A stretch of 9,129 nt of DNA from positions 1 through 9,129 of the forward strand of contig URCX01000080.1 of NCBI GenBank assembly GCA_900546465.1, read 5' to 3'. Source of the DNA: an uncultured Bacteroidota bacterium. Lineage in GTDB: Bacteria; Bacteroidota; Bacteroidia; Bacteroidales; P3. Under the pieces are notes generated by a model. It worked only from the letters and a program-made list of their open reading frames with translations. It searched no databases and was not told the DNA's origin. Numbering within the stretch: position 1 is the first letter of the stretch; every line of letters begins with the position of its first letter. Position numbers and translations under genes: made by a program. This document shows positions 1 through 7,326 of this stretch, piece by piece.

Positions 1-1575
1 GTCGAGTATGAGTATGTCTGCGTTCCTCAGTATGGCTCTTGCTATGGCGAGGCGTTGTTTTTGACCTCCGGAAAGGGTGCAGCCGCCTTCTCCTATGATG
101 GTATCGTAGCCCTTTTCGAGTTTTTCAATGAACTCATCGGCTTTGGCAGCTTTGGCAGCGGCTTTTATGTCCTCTATGCTGCAGTCCGGATTGGCGAATG
201 CGAGGTTGTTTGCCACGGTGTCGTTGAAAAGTATGGTGTCTTGTGAGACAACGGCAATATGTCTTCGCACTTCGTTTTCGCTTAACTTGCTTATGGGTAC
301 TCTGTTGAAGTAGATTTCTCCTTCGCTTGGGGTGCGGAATTTCATCAAAAGGTCTATCAGTGTGCTTTTTCCAGCTCCGCTCGGTCCGACTATGGCAAGG
401 GGTTCACCCTTTCGGATAGGTATGTTAATGCATTGCAATACCGGTGTTTGAGAATAGGCGAAAGAGACGCCTTTAATGCGTATTGCTTTGATTTTTTTCT
501 CGATTTTGCGTTCTGTTTCCATGTTTTCGGATTTGTTTTCTGCCAAAAGGATTTCCATCATTCGGTCTTCGGAGGCTTTGCCTTTGCGAATATTGTACAG
601 CGATGTGGTGAAATCTTTTGCGGGTTTTATGATAAGGGAAAATATTATCAGATATACGATAAACATTTCGGCACTCATCTTGGGCGGAAGGGAGATGATT
701 TGGCTTGTTCCCAAGAGAAGTATGCCTATAACCATGCAGTTGCCGAAAAATTCGCTTTGAGGGGAGGCGAGATCCACTCTTCTGTAAATGCTTGTCCGCA
801 GACGGGTGTATGCGTTGTTGAATTCGGAGAAGCCTTTGTTCATGAATTCTATTGCGGTGTGGGATTTGATTATTCGCAAGCCTGAAATGCTTTCTTCCAA
901 TTTGGAGATGAGTTCTGCCGATTCGGTCTGCATTTTTCTCGAAGCCTTACGCAGCTTGCGTGAAATGAGGGATACGGCTCCGCCTACAAGTGGTACGACC
1001 ACCAAGGTGGTAAGAGTGAGCAGTGGATTGAGGTAAAGGAGTATTCCAAAGTAGAGAACGACGTTGATGATTACCGAAACGAGGCTCTGCAATCCCTGTA
1101 ATACGTTTTGGTCATACTCTGTTACATCTGTGCTTATTCTCGAAAGCAAGTCTCCTTTCTTGTAAGAGTCCATGAAAGAGATGTGTTGGGTTGTGTATTG
1201 TCGGAAAAGGTCGCGGCGTATGTTGCGAATGACTTTGTATCTTGTGGAAGCGGCGAAGTAGGAGGCTCCATAGGTGAAGATGTCTTTGAGAAAGTATATG
1301 CCGAAGACTATTCCTGCAAATATCCAAAGGGCATTCGTTTTGCCGAATCGAATGAAGTAAAGGTATATATCGTTGAGAAATTGCTCCAAACGCGAGGGAT
1401 TGGCTACCTCTTGTGCATCGGTGGAAAAGAGAATTTGAAGGAAGTTGCTTATGGAGAGTATGGAGGCTATGGAAAAGGCGGTTGCCATACATACGAGAAC
1501 GAAGTAAAGTGCTATGTTCCCTATGTATGGCTTCAAATATTCTGTTGTTATTTGTTTTCTGCCTTTTTGTTTCAC
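1..1575 (-). CDS. MsbA-like ABC exporter, fused permease and ATPase (3' end cut by the window)
   Basis: This is an inner-membrane ABC half-transporter with an N-terminal permease domain and a C-terminal ATPase domain. The 525 visible residues contain hydrophobic segments near residues 20-50, 83-100, 163-205 and 278-318. ATPase motifs follow: Walker A GPSGAGKST (397-405), Q-loop VVSQD (Gln445), signature LSGGQ (501-505) and Walker B ILILD (521-525), where the window ends. About 80 residues, including the catalytic Glu and the switch His, should lie beyond the edge, judging from the usual length near 600. I chose the GTG at 1573-1575, one base after the purB stop. The overlapping ATG is followed at once by TGA, and starting at Met30 would delete part of the first membrane helix. 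An AGG lies upstream as a weak ribosome site. The family includes lipid A and lipid flippases and drug exporters. Substrate is not determinable here, so MsbA-like is a family call only. Confidence 0.93.
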   Translation of the reverse strand, partial: MKQKGRKQITTEYLKPYIGNIALYFVLVCMATAFSIASILSISNFLQILFSTDAQEVANPSRLEQFLNDIYLYFIRFGKTNALWIFAGIVFGIYFLKDIFTYGASYFAASTRYKVIRNIRRDLFRQYTTQHISFMDSYKKGDLLSRISTDVTEYDQNVLQGLQSLVSVIINVVLYFGILLYLNPLLTLTTLVVVPLVGGAVSLISRKLRKASRKMQTESAELISKLEESISGLRIIKSHTAIEFMNKGFSEFNNAYTRLRTSIYRRVDLASPQSEFFGNCMVIGILLLGTSQIISLPPKMSAEMFIVYLIIFSLIIKPAKDFTTSLYNIRKGKASEDRMMEILLAENKSENMETERKIEKKIKAIRIKGVSFAYSQTPVLQCINIPIRKGEPLAIVGPSGAGKSTLIDLLMKFRTPSEGEIYFNRVPISKLSENEVRRHIAVVSQDTILFNDTVANNLAFANPDCSIEDIKAAAKAAKADEFIEKLEKGYDTIIGEGGCTLSGGQKQRLAIARAILRNADILILD

Positions 1576-1576
1576 A

Positions 1577-2926
1577 TTAAGCCTGCTTTCCGTAAACGCC
1601 TACATAGTTTGAAGGGCTTACGGCTTTCATTCGTTGCTTTGTCTCTTCGTTCACGTCAAGCGTTTCTATAAATCTTGCGATTGTTTCCTTGCTTATTTTC
1701 TCGTTTGTGCGGGTTAAGGCTTTCAAAGTCTCGTACGGATTAGGGTAATCTATACTTCTTAGTATTGTTTGCAAGGCTTCAGCCACCACAGCCCAGTTCT
1801 CTTCCAAGTCATGCTCCAATGCACATTGGTTGAGTATGAGTTTGTTCATTCCTTTGGTGATGGAGTTGAGTGCTATGAGGATATGTGCCACGGGAACGCC
1901 TATATTGCGGCTTACTGTGGAGTCGGTGAGGTCTCTTTGCAGTCTTGAAATCGGCAGTTTCAAGGAAAGATGAGTCAAAACTGCATTCGCCATTCCGAGA
2001 TTACCCTCTGCATTCTCGAAATCTATCGGATTGACTTTGTGAGGCATTGCAGAAGAACCGACTTCGCCTTCTTTGATTTTTTGTTTGAAGTATTCCATGG
2101 AGATATATTGCCACATATCGCGGCAGAAGTCCATAAGAATTACGTTCAAGCGGCGAAGATTGTCGAAATATGCCGCGAGGTTGTCATAGTTCTCTATTTG
2201 GGTCGTATATAAAGAGCGTTTCAATCCCAAGGAATCGCAGAAACGGTTTGCAAAATCTACCCAATCATATTGAGGAAAGGCTATGTTGTGGGCATTGAAA
2301 TTACCTGTCGCCCCTCCGAATTTGGCTGAGAAAGGAATGGTATCGAAGTATGCGAGTTGTTGTTGCAAACGATAGACGAATACCTGCATTTCCTTGCCGA
2401 GCAAAGTAGGCGAAGCGGGTTGTCCGTGTGTGTGTGCCAACATCGGAATCTGTCTCCACTCCTCTGCTTTGCGTGCCAGAATGTCCGTAACCTCCTTTAA
2501 CATCGGAAGAAGCACCTCATTATGGCAGTCTTTCAAAGACATGGGAACGGAAGTGTTGTTTATGTCCTGAGAAGTCAGTCCGAAATGAATGAATTCTTTG
2601 TGTTTGCTTAATCCCAAAGCGTCGAAATGTCTCTTCAAAAAGTATTCCACGGCTTTCACATCGTGGTTGGTGGTTTTCTCTATTTCCTTTACCTCCATTG
2701 CATCTTCGAGAGAAAAATTGCGATAGATGTTTCGCATTGTCTCAAAGGTATTCGGATCGACATCATTCAACTGCGGTAAAGGCAGACGGCAGAGAGCGAT
2801 GAAGTATTCTACCTCTACTTTCACTCTATATTTGATTAAAGCTGCTTCCGAGAAGTAATCGGCTAATTTTTCAGCCTGTTTGCGGTATCTTCCGTCTATG
2901 GGGCTTATTGCGTTCAGTGTTTCCAT
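1577..2926 (-). CDS. purB: Adenylosuccinate lyase
   Basis: The enzyme acts twice in purine synthesis. It releases fumarate from SAICAR to give AICAR, and from adenylosuccinate to give AMP. The 449-residue protein has the length and N-terminus (METLNAISPIDGRY) of the E. coli-type PurB, which has 456 residues. The fumarase/aspartase superfamily signature GSSAMPHKVNPIDFENAEGN occupies residues 290-309, with the Ser291-Ser292 pair on the catalytic loop. Other conserved blocks are TTNHDVKAVEYFLK (His88), HFGLTSQDINNTS (114-126) and HTHGQPA, with His167 matching the catalytic His171 of E. coli by position. The gene is complete. It starts 2 bases after the upstream phosphatase stop, and its TAA is separated by one base from the GTG of the ABC exporter, so translation may be coupled across all three. 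No purine-specific operator or riboswitch is visible nearby. Confidence 0.98.
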   Translation of the reverse strand: METLNAISPIDGRYRKQAEKLADYFSEAALIKYRVKVEVEYFIALCRLPLPQLNDVDPNTFETMRNIYRNFSLEDAMEVKEIEKTTNHDVKAVEYFLKRHFDALGLSKHKEFIHFGLTSQDINNTSVPMSLKDCHNEVLLPMLKEVTDILARKAEEWRQIPMLAHTHGQPASPTLLGKEMQVFVYRLQQQLAYFDTIPFSAKFGGATGNFNAHNIAFPQYDWVDFANRFCDSLGLKRSLYTTQIENYDNLAAYFDNLRRLNVILMDFCRDMWQYISMEYFKQKIKEGEVGSSAMPHKVNPIDFENAEGNLGMANAVLTHLSLKLPISRLQRDLTDSTVSRNIGVPVAHILIALNSITKGMNKLILNQCALEHDLEENWAVVAEALQTILRSIDYPNPYETLKALTRTNEKISKETIARFIETLDVNEETKQRMKAVSPSNYVGVYGKQA

Positions 2927-2928
2927 TT

Positions 2929-3678
2929 CTAAAACTCTTTGTTTATTATATTTCCTGACTTTATCAATCTATCCAAAACAGGGTCGAACAAACTGTCTCT
3001 TATGGCTGCGAAATGCTTTGGACCATGTGCATCGCTGCCGAGAAGTTCCACCATGTTGTTATCGGCAAGGCGTTTTGCCAAATAGCGAACATCTTTACCG
3101 AAATAGCCTCCGAGGCTCATGATATTTATTTGGAAGAGAATGCCTCGGTCTTTCAATTCCGTGAACTTGTCAAAGTCGTTAATCCAAAACAGATATCTTT
3201 CAGGGTGAGCAAGAATCAGGTCGTAGCCTTCAAGTTGCAGTTCAAAAAGATAGTCGTTCAATCCCATGGGAGGGGCGAAAAAGGGTAATTCTATCAAGAG
3301 ATGTTTTCCTGAAAAGGTCTTGAAGAGATTGTTCTTCAATCTTTGGTGAAATTCATCGTCAATCAAATGTTCCGCTCCGACCTCTATTTCAATTTGTATG
3401 CCGTTTAGGCGGGCTTGATGTCTTAATTGCTCGCAGCGTTGCTCCAATTCGTTGACATCATTCGGGAATACCTCAGCCTTTACATGAGGCGTGGTTATTA
3501 CTTTTTTGTACCCGAGTTGCTCGAATTCTTTGAGTAATTCGACAGATGTAGCCATATCGGGCGAGCCATCGTCTATTCCGGGAATGAGATGGGAGTGAAC
3601 GTCAGTGTGAAGGACGCTCAAGTCTATGGCTTCCTTTAATCTCTTCTCCCTTTTGCCGAAAATATCCAATAAACTCAT
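2929..3678 (-). CDS. PHP-domain tyrosine-protein phosphatase, CapC/CpsB/YwqE family
   Basis: This 249-residue protein belongs to the metal-dependent PHP phosphoesterases. In Gram-positive bacteria these dephosphorylate BY-type tyrosine kinases that control capsule and exopolysaccharide synthesis, and Bacteroidota carry close homologues. Visible metal-site motifs are HTDVHSH (24-30, ligands His28 and His30), TTPHV (His65), GAEH (Glu103, His104), LAHPER (His158) and GSDAH (Asp216, His218). The LIPGIDDGS stretch directly after the first motif is characteristic of this phosphatase branch rather than of polymerase or histidinol-phosphatase PHP domains. There is no signal peptide, so it should be cytoplasmic. 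It sits between rpe (12-base gap) and purB (2-base gap), with no capsule cluster or tyrosine kinase in view, so its substrate is unknown. The family call is firm and the physiological role is inference. Confidence 0.92.
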   Translation of the reverse strand: MSLLDIFGKREKRLKEAIDLSVLHTDVHSHLIPGIDDGSPDMATSVELLKEFEQLGYKKVITTPHVKAEVFPNDVNELEQRCEQLRHQARLNGIQIEIEVGAEHLIDDEFHQRLKNNLFKTFSGKHLLIELPFFAPPMGLNDYLFELQLEGYDLILAHPERYLFWINDFDKFTELKDRGILFQINIMSLGGYFGKDVRYLAKRLADNNMVELLGSDAHGPKHFAAIRDSLFDPVLDRLIKSGNIINKEF

Positions 3679-3690
3679 CTTTCGTTTTCT

Positions 3691-4341
3691 TTATACTTCT
3701 TTCAATATTCCTATTGTCTCCATCGGATTATCCGAAGCAAAGACCGCACTGCCTGCAACCAAGACATCGGCTCCGCATTCGACAAGACGTTTGTGATTTT
3801 CAACCGTTACACCGCCGTCAATCTCTATAAGGCAGTTCGCATTCTTCCTTTCAATCAAATCTTTCAGGCGAGAGGTTTTGTCATATACGTTTTCAATGAA
3901 TTTTTGTCCTCCGAAACCAGGATTGACGCTCATAAGCATGACCACATCACACATATCGATTATATCTTCCAAAAGAACAATAGGCGTATGCGGGTTAAGA
4001 ACCACTCCCGAATGCATTCCCAATTCGCGTATTCTGCCAAGGTTGCGATGAAGGTGGGTGCAGGCTTCGTAATGAACCGAAAGTATGTCCGCTCCGCAGG
4101 CTTTGAAGTCATCAAAGTAACGTTCCGGCTTCTCAATCATCAAATGCACGTCCAAGGGCTTTTTTGCAACTTTCTTAATCTGCTTTATTACAGCTTGTCC
4201 GAACGATATATTGGGTACGAAAAGTCCGTCCATTACGTCCAAGTGCAACCAATCCGCTTTGCTTTGGTTAAGCATTTCGATGCCTTTGCCTAATTCGAGA
4301 AAATCCACCGATAAGAGTGAGGGTGAAACCAAGTGTGCCAT
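3691..4341 (-). CDS. rpe: Ribulose-phosphate 3-epimerase
   Basis: The enzyme interconverts D-ribulose 5-phosphate and D-xylulose 5-phosphate in the pentose phosphate pathway, using a metal ion in a TIM barrel. The 216-residue length is normal for the family. Active-site motifs are all present: SPSLLS near the N-terminus (Ser7), WLHLDVMDG (31-39; His33 and Asp35), DVHLMIEKP (64-72; His66), the phosphate loop region VNPGFGGQ (139-146), EIDGGV (173-178; catalytic Asp175) and the second phosphate-binding part VAGSAVF (195-201). It lies 20 bases downstream of the helicase gene and 12 bases upstream of the PHP phosphatase gene, within the minus-strand operon. No Shine-Dalgarno sequence is evident. 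The upstream bases are A-rich, as is common in Bacteroidota. Confidence 0.98.
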   Translation of the reverse strand: MAHLVSPSLLSVDFLELGKGIEMLNQSKADWLHLDVMDGLFVPNISFGQAVIKQIKKVAKKPLDVHLMIEKPERYFDDFKACGADILSVHYEACTHLHRNLGRIRELGMHSGVVLNPHTPIVLLEDIIDMCDVVMLMSVNPGFGGQKFIENVYDKTSRLKDLIERKNANCLIEIDGGVTVENHKRLVECGADVLVAGSAVFASDNPMETIGILKEV

Positions 4342-4361
4342 GTCTTTATCTTTATTATGGT

Positions 4362-6086
4362 TTAACGTCTTTTGCTTTTCCTTTTATCCTTTTCCTTGAA
4401 GCTGCCTTTATTCTTTAATTTCGTATTTCCTTTACGCTCTCTTGCGTCGGGTTTCCTGCGTTTGGCTTCTGCCGGTTCAAAGATAAGTTGTCTGCCTTTG
4501 ACGAATTTGTCAGCCATTGCGAACATCAAATCCTCCACACAGCCGCTTTCCACCTCCACATAGGAGAAGTTGTCCATTAAATCTATCCTTCCCACGCCTA
4601 CTCTGTCGTTCGGCATGGCTTCGTTTATCAAGGCGATTATCCTTTGCGGCACTACCTTGTCTCGTTTGCCCAAGGAAATGAACATTCTTGTGAATTTGCC
4701 TTTGTCTTTTGCCGCAGATTTTTTCCTGCCTGTCTTTTCTTCTTTCTTAATAGGCTTTTTCTCATCGACATTAAGGTCGGGGGCTCCTTTGTAATAGTCC
4801 AAGAAGCGATTGAACTCCAAAGAAACGAATTTCTTTATCAGTTCCTCTCTGTCCAACCAGCTTAATTTGGCAACGATTTCGGGTAGAAAATCGCCTATCT
4901 CGTCCTCATCGACCACTGCTTGTTCGACTTTGTTTATCATATTGAAGAGTTGCTTGCGGCAAACCTGCTTTCCTGTCGGTATTTCGGCTTTCTCGAAAGT
5001 CTTCTTTATGAGTCGCTCTATGTTCTTTATCTTGTATTTCTCTTTAAGGTTGAGTATGGCAATGGAAATGCCTTGTTTGTCTGCACGACCCGTCCTTCCG
5101 GAGCGATGGACATATTGTTCCAATTCATCGGGAAGGTTATAGTTTATCACGTGAGTAAGATTGTTCACGTCCAAACCTCTTGCCGCTACATCGGTTGCCA
5201 CCAACATTTGAATATTCTTCAATCTGAAACGGCTCATCACATGGTCTCTTTGAGCCTGAGACAAGTCCCCGTGCAAACTGTCGGCATTATATCCGTCCCT
5301 TATCAGCATATCGGCTACCTCCTGCGTCTCCACCTTTGTCCGACAGAAGATTATGGCATATATGTCGGGATAATAATCCGCAATACGCTTCAATGCCAAA
5401 TACCTGTCCTTTGCATGTACAAGGTAATAAAAGTGTCGTACATTGTCGCTGCCCTGATTGCGGCTTCCTATCTGAATTCTCTGCGGTTCTTTCTGATAAT
5501 TTGTTGCTATCTCTTCGACCTCCTTGGGCATTGTGGCAGAAAACAACCATGTATGCCTGCTTTGGGGCGTTTGTTGCAGTATGGAGTCCAAGTCTTCTTT
5601 GAAACCCATGTTCAACATTTCGTCAGCCTCGTCCAAAACAACGTATTTGACCTCCGATAAGTCCACTTTACGGCGATGAATCATATCATTCATTCTTCCC
5701 GGAGTGGCAACGACAATCTTGGCTCCTTTCTTTAACTCCCTTATCTGCATTTCTATGCTTGCACCTCCGTAAATCGGAACGACAGGGCGGTCTTTCATGT
5801 ATTTGGAATACTTCTTCAAATCATTCGTTATCTGAATACACAGTTCCCTTGTGGGGCAAATGATTATTCCTTCTATGTTTTTATTGTCGGAATCGAGCTT
5901 CTGAATGAGCGGTAAACCGAAAGCGGCGGTTTTTCCAGTACCTGTCTGAGCCAAGGCAATCAAATCACATTCCTCATTCAACAAAAGCGGGATTGCCTCT
6001 GCCTGTATCGGCATCATGTTCTCGAATCCCAAATCTCCTATTGCCTTCAACAGTTCGGGAAACAAACCGGTGGTTTCAAAATTCAT
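4362..6086 (-). CDS. DEAD-box ATP-dependent RNA helicase with DbpA-type RNA-binding domain
   Basis: This cytoplasmic RNA helicase (574 residues) probably works in ribosome assembly, RNA unwinding or RNA turnover. Helicase motifs appear in order: Q motif with Gln28, motif I AQTGTGKT (46-53), PTREL (78-82), GG (107-108), TPGR (128-131), DEAD (152-155), SAT (183-185), HGD (272-274), ATDVAARGLD (297-306) and HRSGRTGR (327-334). An acidic and helical linker (about 350-440) and a Lys-rich segment (442-464) precede a DbpA-like RNA-binding fold (about 465-537). The last 35 residues are very rich in Lys and Arg. This layout resembles CsdA/DeaD and DbpA, but the exact orthologue cannot be fixed by eye, so no symbol is given. 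It is the first gene of the operon. Its ATG lies about 15 bases after the likely transcription start, giving a very short leader. Confidence 0.96.
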   Translation of the reverse strand: MNFETTGLFPELLKAIGDLGFENMMPIQAEAIPLLLNEECDLIALAQTGTGKTAAFGLPLIQKLDSDNKNIEGIIICPTRELCIQITNDLKKYSKYMKDRPVVPIYGGASIEMQIRELKKGAKIVVATPGRMNDMIHRRKVDLSEVKYVVLDEADEMLNMGFKEDLDSILQQTPQSRHTWLFSATMPKEVEEIATNYQKEPQRIQIGSRNQGSDNVRHFYYLVHAKDRYLALKRIADYYPDIYAIIFCRTKVETQEVADMLIRDGYNADSLHGDLSQAQRDHVMSRFRLKNIQMLVATDVAARGLDVNNLTHVINYNLPDELEQYVHRSGRTGRADKQGISIAILNLKEKYKIKNIERLIKKTFEKAEIPTGKQVCRKQLFNMINKVEQAVVDEDEIGDFLPEIVAKLSWLDREELIKKFVSLEFNRFLDYYKGAPDLNVDEKKPIKKEEKTGRKKSAAKDKGKFTRMFISLGKRDKVVPQRIIALINEAMPNDRVGVGRIDLMDNFSYVEVESGCVEDLMFAMADKFVKGRQLIFEPAEAKRRKPDARERKGNTKLKNKGSFKEKDKRKSKRR

Positions 6087-6106
6087 AAGTATGCTAAATT
6101 AAGTTG

Positions 6107-6136
6107 CAAAGGTACGACATTTCGCCCAAACAACAA
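6107..6136 (-). promoter_or_regulatory. Bacteroidota-type promoter for the helicase-rpe-phosphatase-purB-ABC operon
   Basis: Read on the minus strand there is TTG (6134-6136), a 19-base spacer, and TACCTTTG (6107-6114). This fits the known Bacteroidota -33/-7 form, TTG then TAnnTTTG. Transcription should begin near 6100, about 15 bases before the helicase ATG. The pyrB promoter shares the 11-mer GTACCTTTGCA with this one. Confidence 0.8.
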
Positions 6137-6143
6137 GAAAGCG

Positions 6144-6189
6144 AAAACAAAAACGGCAGTTCGGTACAACTCTTGCTGCCGACTGCCGT
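6144..6189 (-). terminator. Intrinsic terminator after the small secreted protein gene
   Basis: On the minus strand ACGGCAG then TCGG pairs with CCGA and CTGCCGT (6153-6189). There is one bulged base and a 14-base loop, and the stem is followed by TTTTTGTTTT. T's follow only in the minus direction, so it ends the transcript coming from 6213-6584. It also separates that transcript from the helicase promoter, which begins 8 bases further on. Confidence 0.8.
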
Positions 6190-6212
6190 AGGTAATTCCT
6201 CTCTTAAAAGTT

Positions 6213-6584
6213 CTATTCCGTCTTGCTGAGATACATAAGAGGACTGTCGTTCTTCAATCGAACCACATACTTCTTCTTGCCGATTTTCTCGACGACCAAT
6301 AAATCCTCATAGAACCACCGGTTGTCTTCTTGTTTTACATCGCATTCAAGTTCTATTACGCCGTCGCCCGCAAGCTCGAAGCGTATTCCCTCATCGTTAA
6401 TCACAACTTTCTGTGGTTTGATTTGCTCCATACATTTATTATATAGTGTAGTGAGTAGCTCGGATTGCAAACTCTCGACATTGAGACTTTCTTTGCAAAA
6501 TTTCTTCACCTTGTACGTGCCTGTCTGTGCCATTCCTGTTGCAGCGAATGACAGAAATATCAAAATAAAAACCGCTTTTTTCAT
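6213..6584 (-). CDS. Small secreted protein of unknown function (123 residues)
   Basis: I do not recognise this protein. The start is taken at the ATG at 6582-6584, which gives MKKAVFILIFLSFAATGMAQ, a standard Sec signal peptide likely cleaved around Ala19-Gln20. A frame extension to 6632 exists but would run through the hairpin at 6606-6630 and bury the signal peptide, so I reject it. There is no lipobox cysteine, so the mature product of about 103 residues should be periplasmic or secreted. It has three cysteines (30, 51, 81), alternating hydrophobic and charged stretches suggesting beta strands (67-82 and 89-111), and no recognisable catalytic motif. It follows another small secreted protein gene across a 77-base gap containing a strong hairpin, so expression is probably by read-through. 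I saw no convincing separate promoter. The gene is probably real; its function is unknown. Confidence 0.75.
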   Translation of the reverse strand: MKKAVFILIFLSFAATGMAQTGTYKVKKFCKESLNVESLQSELLTTLYNKCMEQIKPQKVVINDEGIRFELAGDGVIELECDVKQEDNRWFYEDLLVVEKIGKKKYVVRLKNDSPLMYLSKTE

Positions 6585-6601
6585 TTTCTTTCCAAGACTA
6601 C

Positions 6602-6630
6602 AAAAGCCAACCCCTTGAAAAGGGGTTGGC
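6602..6630 (-). terminator. Perfect 11-bp hairpin with short T tract between the two secreted-protein genes
   Basis: GCCAACCCCTT and AAGGGGTTGGC (6606-6630) form a perfect 11-bp stem with a 3-base loop. On the minus strand TTTTG follows directly. Four T's make a weak terminator, so partial termination of the 6662-7063 transcript is the likely role. It could also act as an RNA-stability stem that protects the upstream message. Confidence 0.65.
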
Positions 6631-6661
6631 AAATATCAAACAAAAACTTATATATGCAGTG

Positions 6662-7063
6662 TTACTGCTTCTTTGCTTCGGAATATGGGTGGAAGAGCAG
6701 GTAGTAAGCTCCGTTCTCTTCGTACATTTCTTTCACATATTCGTTATTCTCTTTCTTTTTGGCGATTACACTCGTCAGCTTGTCGGTATCGGGAACGGGT
6801 GTGCCGTTTTCGCTCAATTTTTCGGCAAGAGGATATATTGTTTCGGTGGAGGAGCAGCCTTGCAGGTTCTCCGGCTTGAAATGCTTCTTCTTAAAAACCA
6901 TGTTCTTCTTGGAACCGTCGGGCATTCGTATCTCTTGAACACGGTAAGAAGCCGGGTTGCTTTCGTCAACGCCGTATTCCACATAGTCAACCTCCGTTTT
7001 CTGTTGCGAAAACGCTGCCCCGGCAAACGCCAAAGCCGATAATAAAAAGATAATCTTCTTCAT
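6662..7063 (-). CDS. Small secreted protein of unknown function (133 residues)
   Basis: I do not recognise this protein. The start is the ATG at 7061-7063, giving MKKIIFLLSALAFAGAAFSQ, a clear Sec signal peptide with likely cleavage near Ser19-Gln20. The frame is open back to 7249, but those extra 62 codons run across the promoter at 7100-7130 and beyond the likely transcription start, so they are not translated. The mature part, about 113 residues, is hydrophilic and rich in Lys and Glu, has one cysteine (70, in LQGCSSTE), no lipobox and no membrane segment, and ends KKQ. Part of it (41-60, RVQEIRMPDG onward) looks like beta strands. The protein should be periplasmic or exported. It is the first gene of a two-gene unit with another small MKK-type secreted protein downstream. 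The two show no obvious similarity by eye. Confidence 0.8.
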   Translation of the reverse strand: MKKIIFLLSALAFAGAAFSQQKTEVDYVEYGVDESNPASYRVQEIRMPDGSKKNMVFKKKHFKPENLQGCSSTETIYPLAEKLSENGTPVPDTDKLTSVIAKKKENNEYVKEMYEENGAYYLLFHPYSEAKKQ

Positions 7064-7099
7064 AACGAACTGTTTTTTGTTAGTTACATGTTTACGCCG

Positions 7100-7130
7100 C
7101 AAATGTACGATTAAAAATTCAATTTGCCAA
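7100..7130 (-). promoter_or_regulatory. Bacteroidota-type promoter for the secreted-protein pair
   Basis: On the minus strand TTG (7128-7130) is followed after 20 bases by TACATTTG (7100-7107), matching the TTG and TAnnTTTG elements. The likely start near 7094 leaves a leader of about 30 bases before the ATG at 7063. This promoter position decides the start choice for 6662-7063. Confidence 0.72.
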
Positions 7131-7161
7131 ATTATTTCGTCGAAAAATTCCGAAAGAAGAC

Positions 7162-7227
7162 GGAAATGCCTTATTTCCCGCTTGCCTGCAAGCCCGGCAA
7201 ACTGCAATCTTTCTATTGATACAATAG
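7162..7227. repeat. Three short inverted repeats in the divergent intergenic region
   Basis: Three perfect 6-bp inverted repeats lie in close succession: GGAAAT/ATTTCC (7162-7178, loop 5), GCTTGC/GCAAGC (7180-7193, loop 2) and CTATTG/CAATAG (7213-7227, loop 3). Each alone could be chance. Their grouping upstream of the larger stem-loop at 7260-7316 is the notable point. I see no gene in 7131-7393 and no promoter for a separate RNA in either direction. Confidence 0.4.
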
Positions 7228-7259
7228 GCTGATTTACCGCAATATGCAAAGGACGAAAA

Positions 7260-7316
7260 TAAAACGCCGTTTAGGAAAATTGAAAGGGCGAAAGAATTTT
7301 CCGAAACGGCGTTTTA
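7260..7316. repeat. Large intergenic stem-loop between divergent promoters
   Basis: TAAAACGCCGTTT (7260-7272) pairs perfectly with AAACGGCGTTTTA (7304-7316). After a single A/G mismatch, GGAAAATT (7274-7281) pairs with AATTTTCC (7295-7302). The loop is the 13-base purine-rich GAAAGGGCGAAAG. The outer arm ends in TTTT on both strands, so it could terminate transcription from either side, yet no known gene reads into it. It lies between the minus-strand promoter (7100-7130) and the pyrB promoter (7341-7370). It may be a bidirectional insulator, the terminator of an unseen small RNA, or a protein-binding cruciform. Confidence 0.7.
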
Positions 7317-7326
7317 ATTGCAATGA

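Noticed and set aside
1108..1671. Plus-strand frame of 187 codons opposite the ABC exporter and the purB end.
   Set aside because: It is antisense to two clearly real genes, has no recognisable motif, and spans their junction.
6585..6632. 16-codon N-terminal extension of the 123-residue secreted protein.
   Set aside because: It is encoded by the perfect hairpin between the genes and would displace the signal peptide from the N-terminus.
6585..6661. Possible separate promoter for the 123-residue protein (GATATTTG or TAGTCTTG on the minus strand).
   Set aside because: Each differs from TAnnTTTG at one key position and neither has a TTG at a 19-21 base spacing.
7084..7089. ATG-TAA start-stop pair in the leader of the secreted-protein pair (minus strand).
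   Set aside because: A six-base coincidence in an A/T-rich leader, with no evidence of use.
7064..7249. 62-codon N-terminal extension of the 133-residue secreted protein.
   Set aside because: It crosses a good promoter and lies upstream of the predicted transcription start. The signal peptide must be at the N-terminus, so the ATG at 7063 is preferred.
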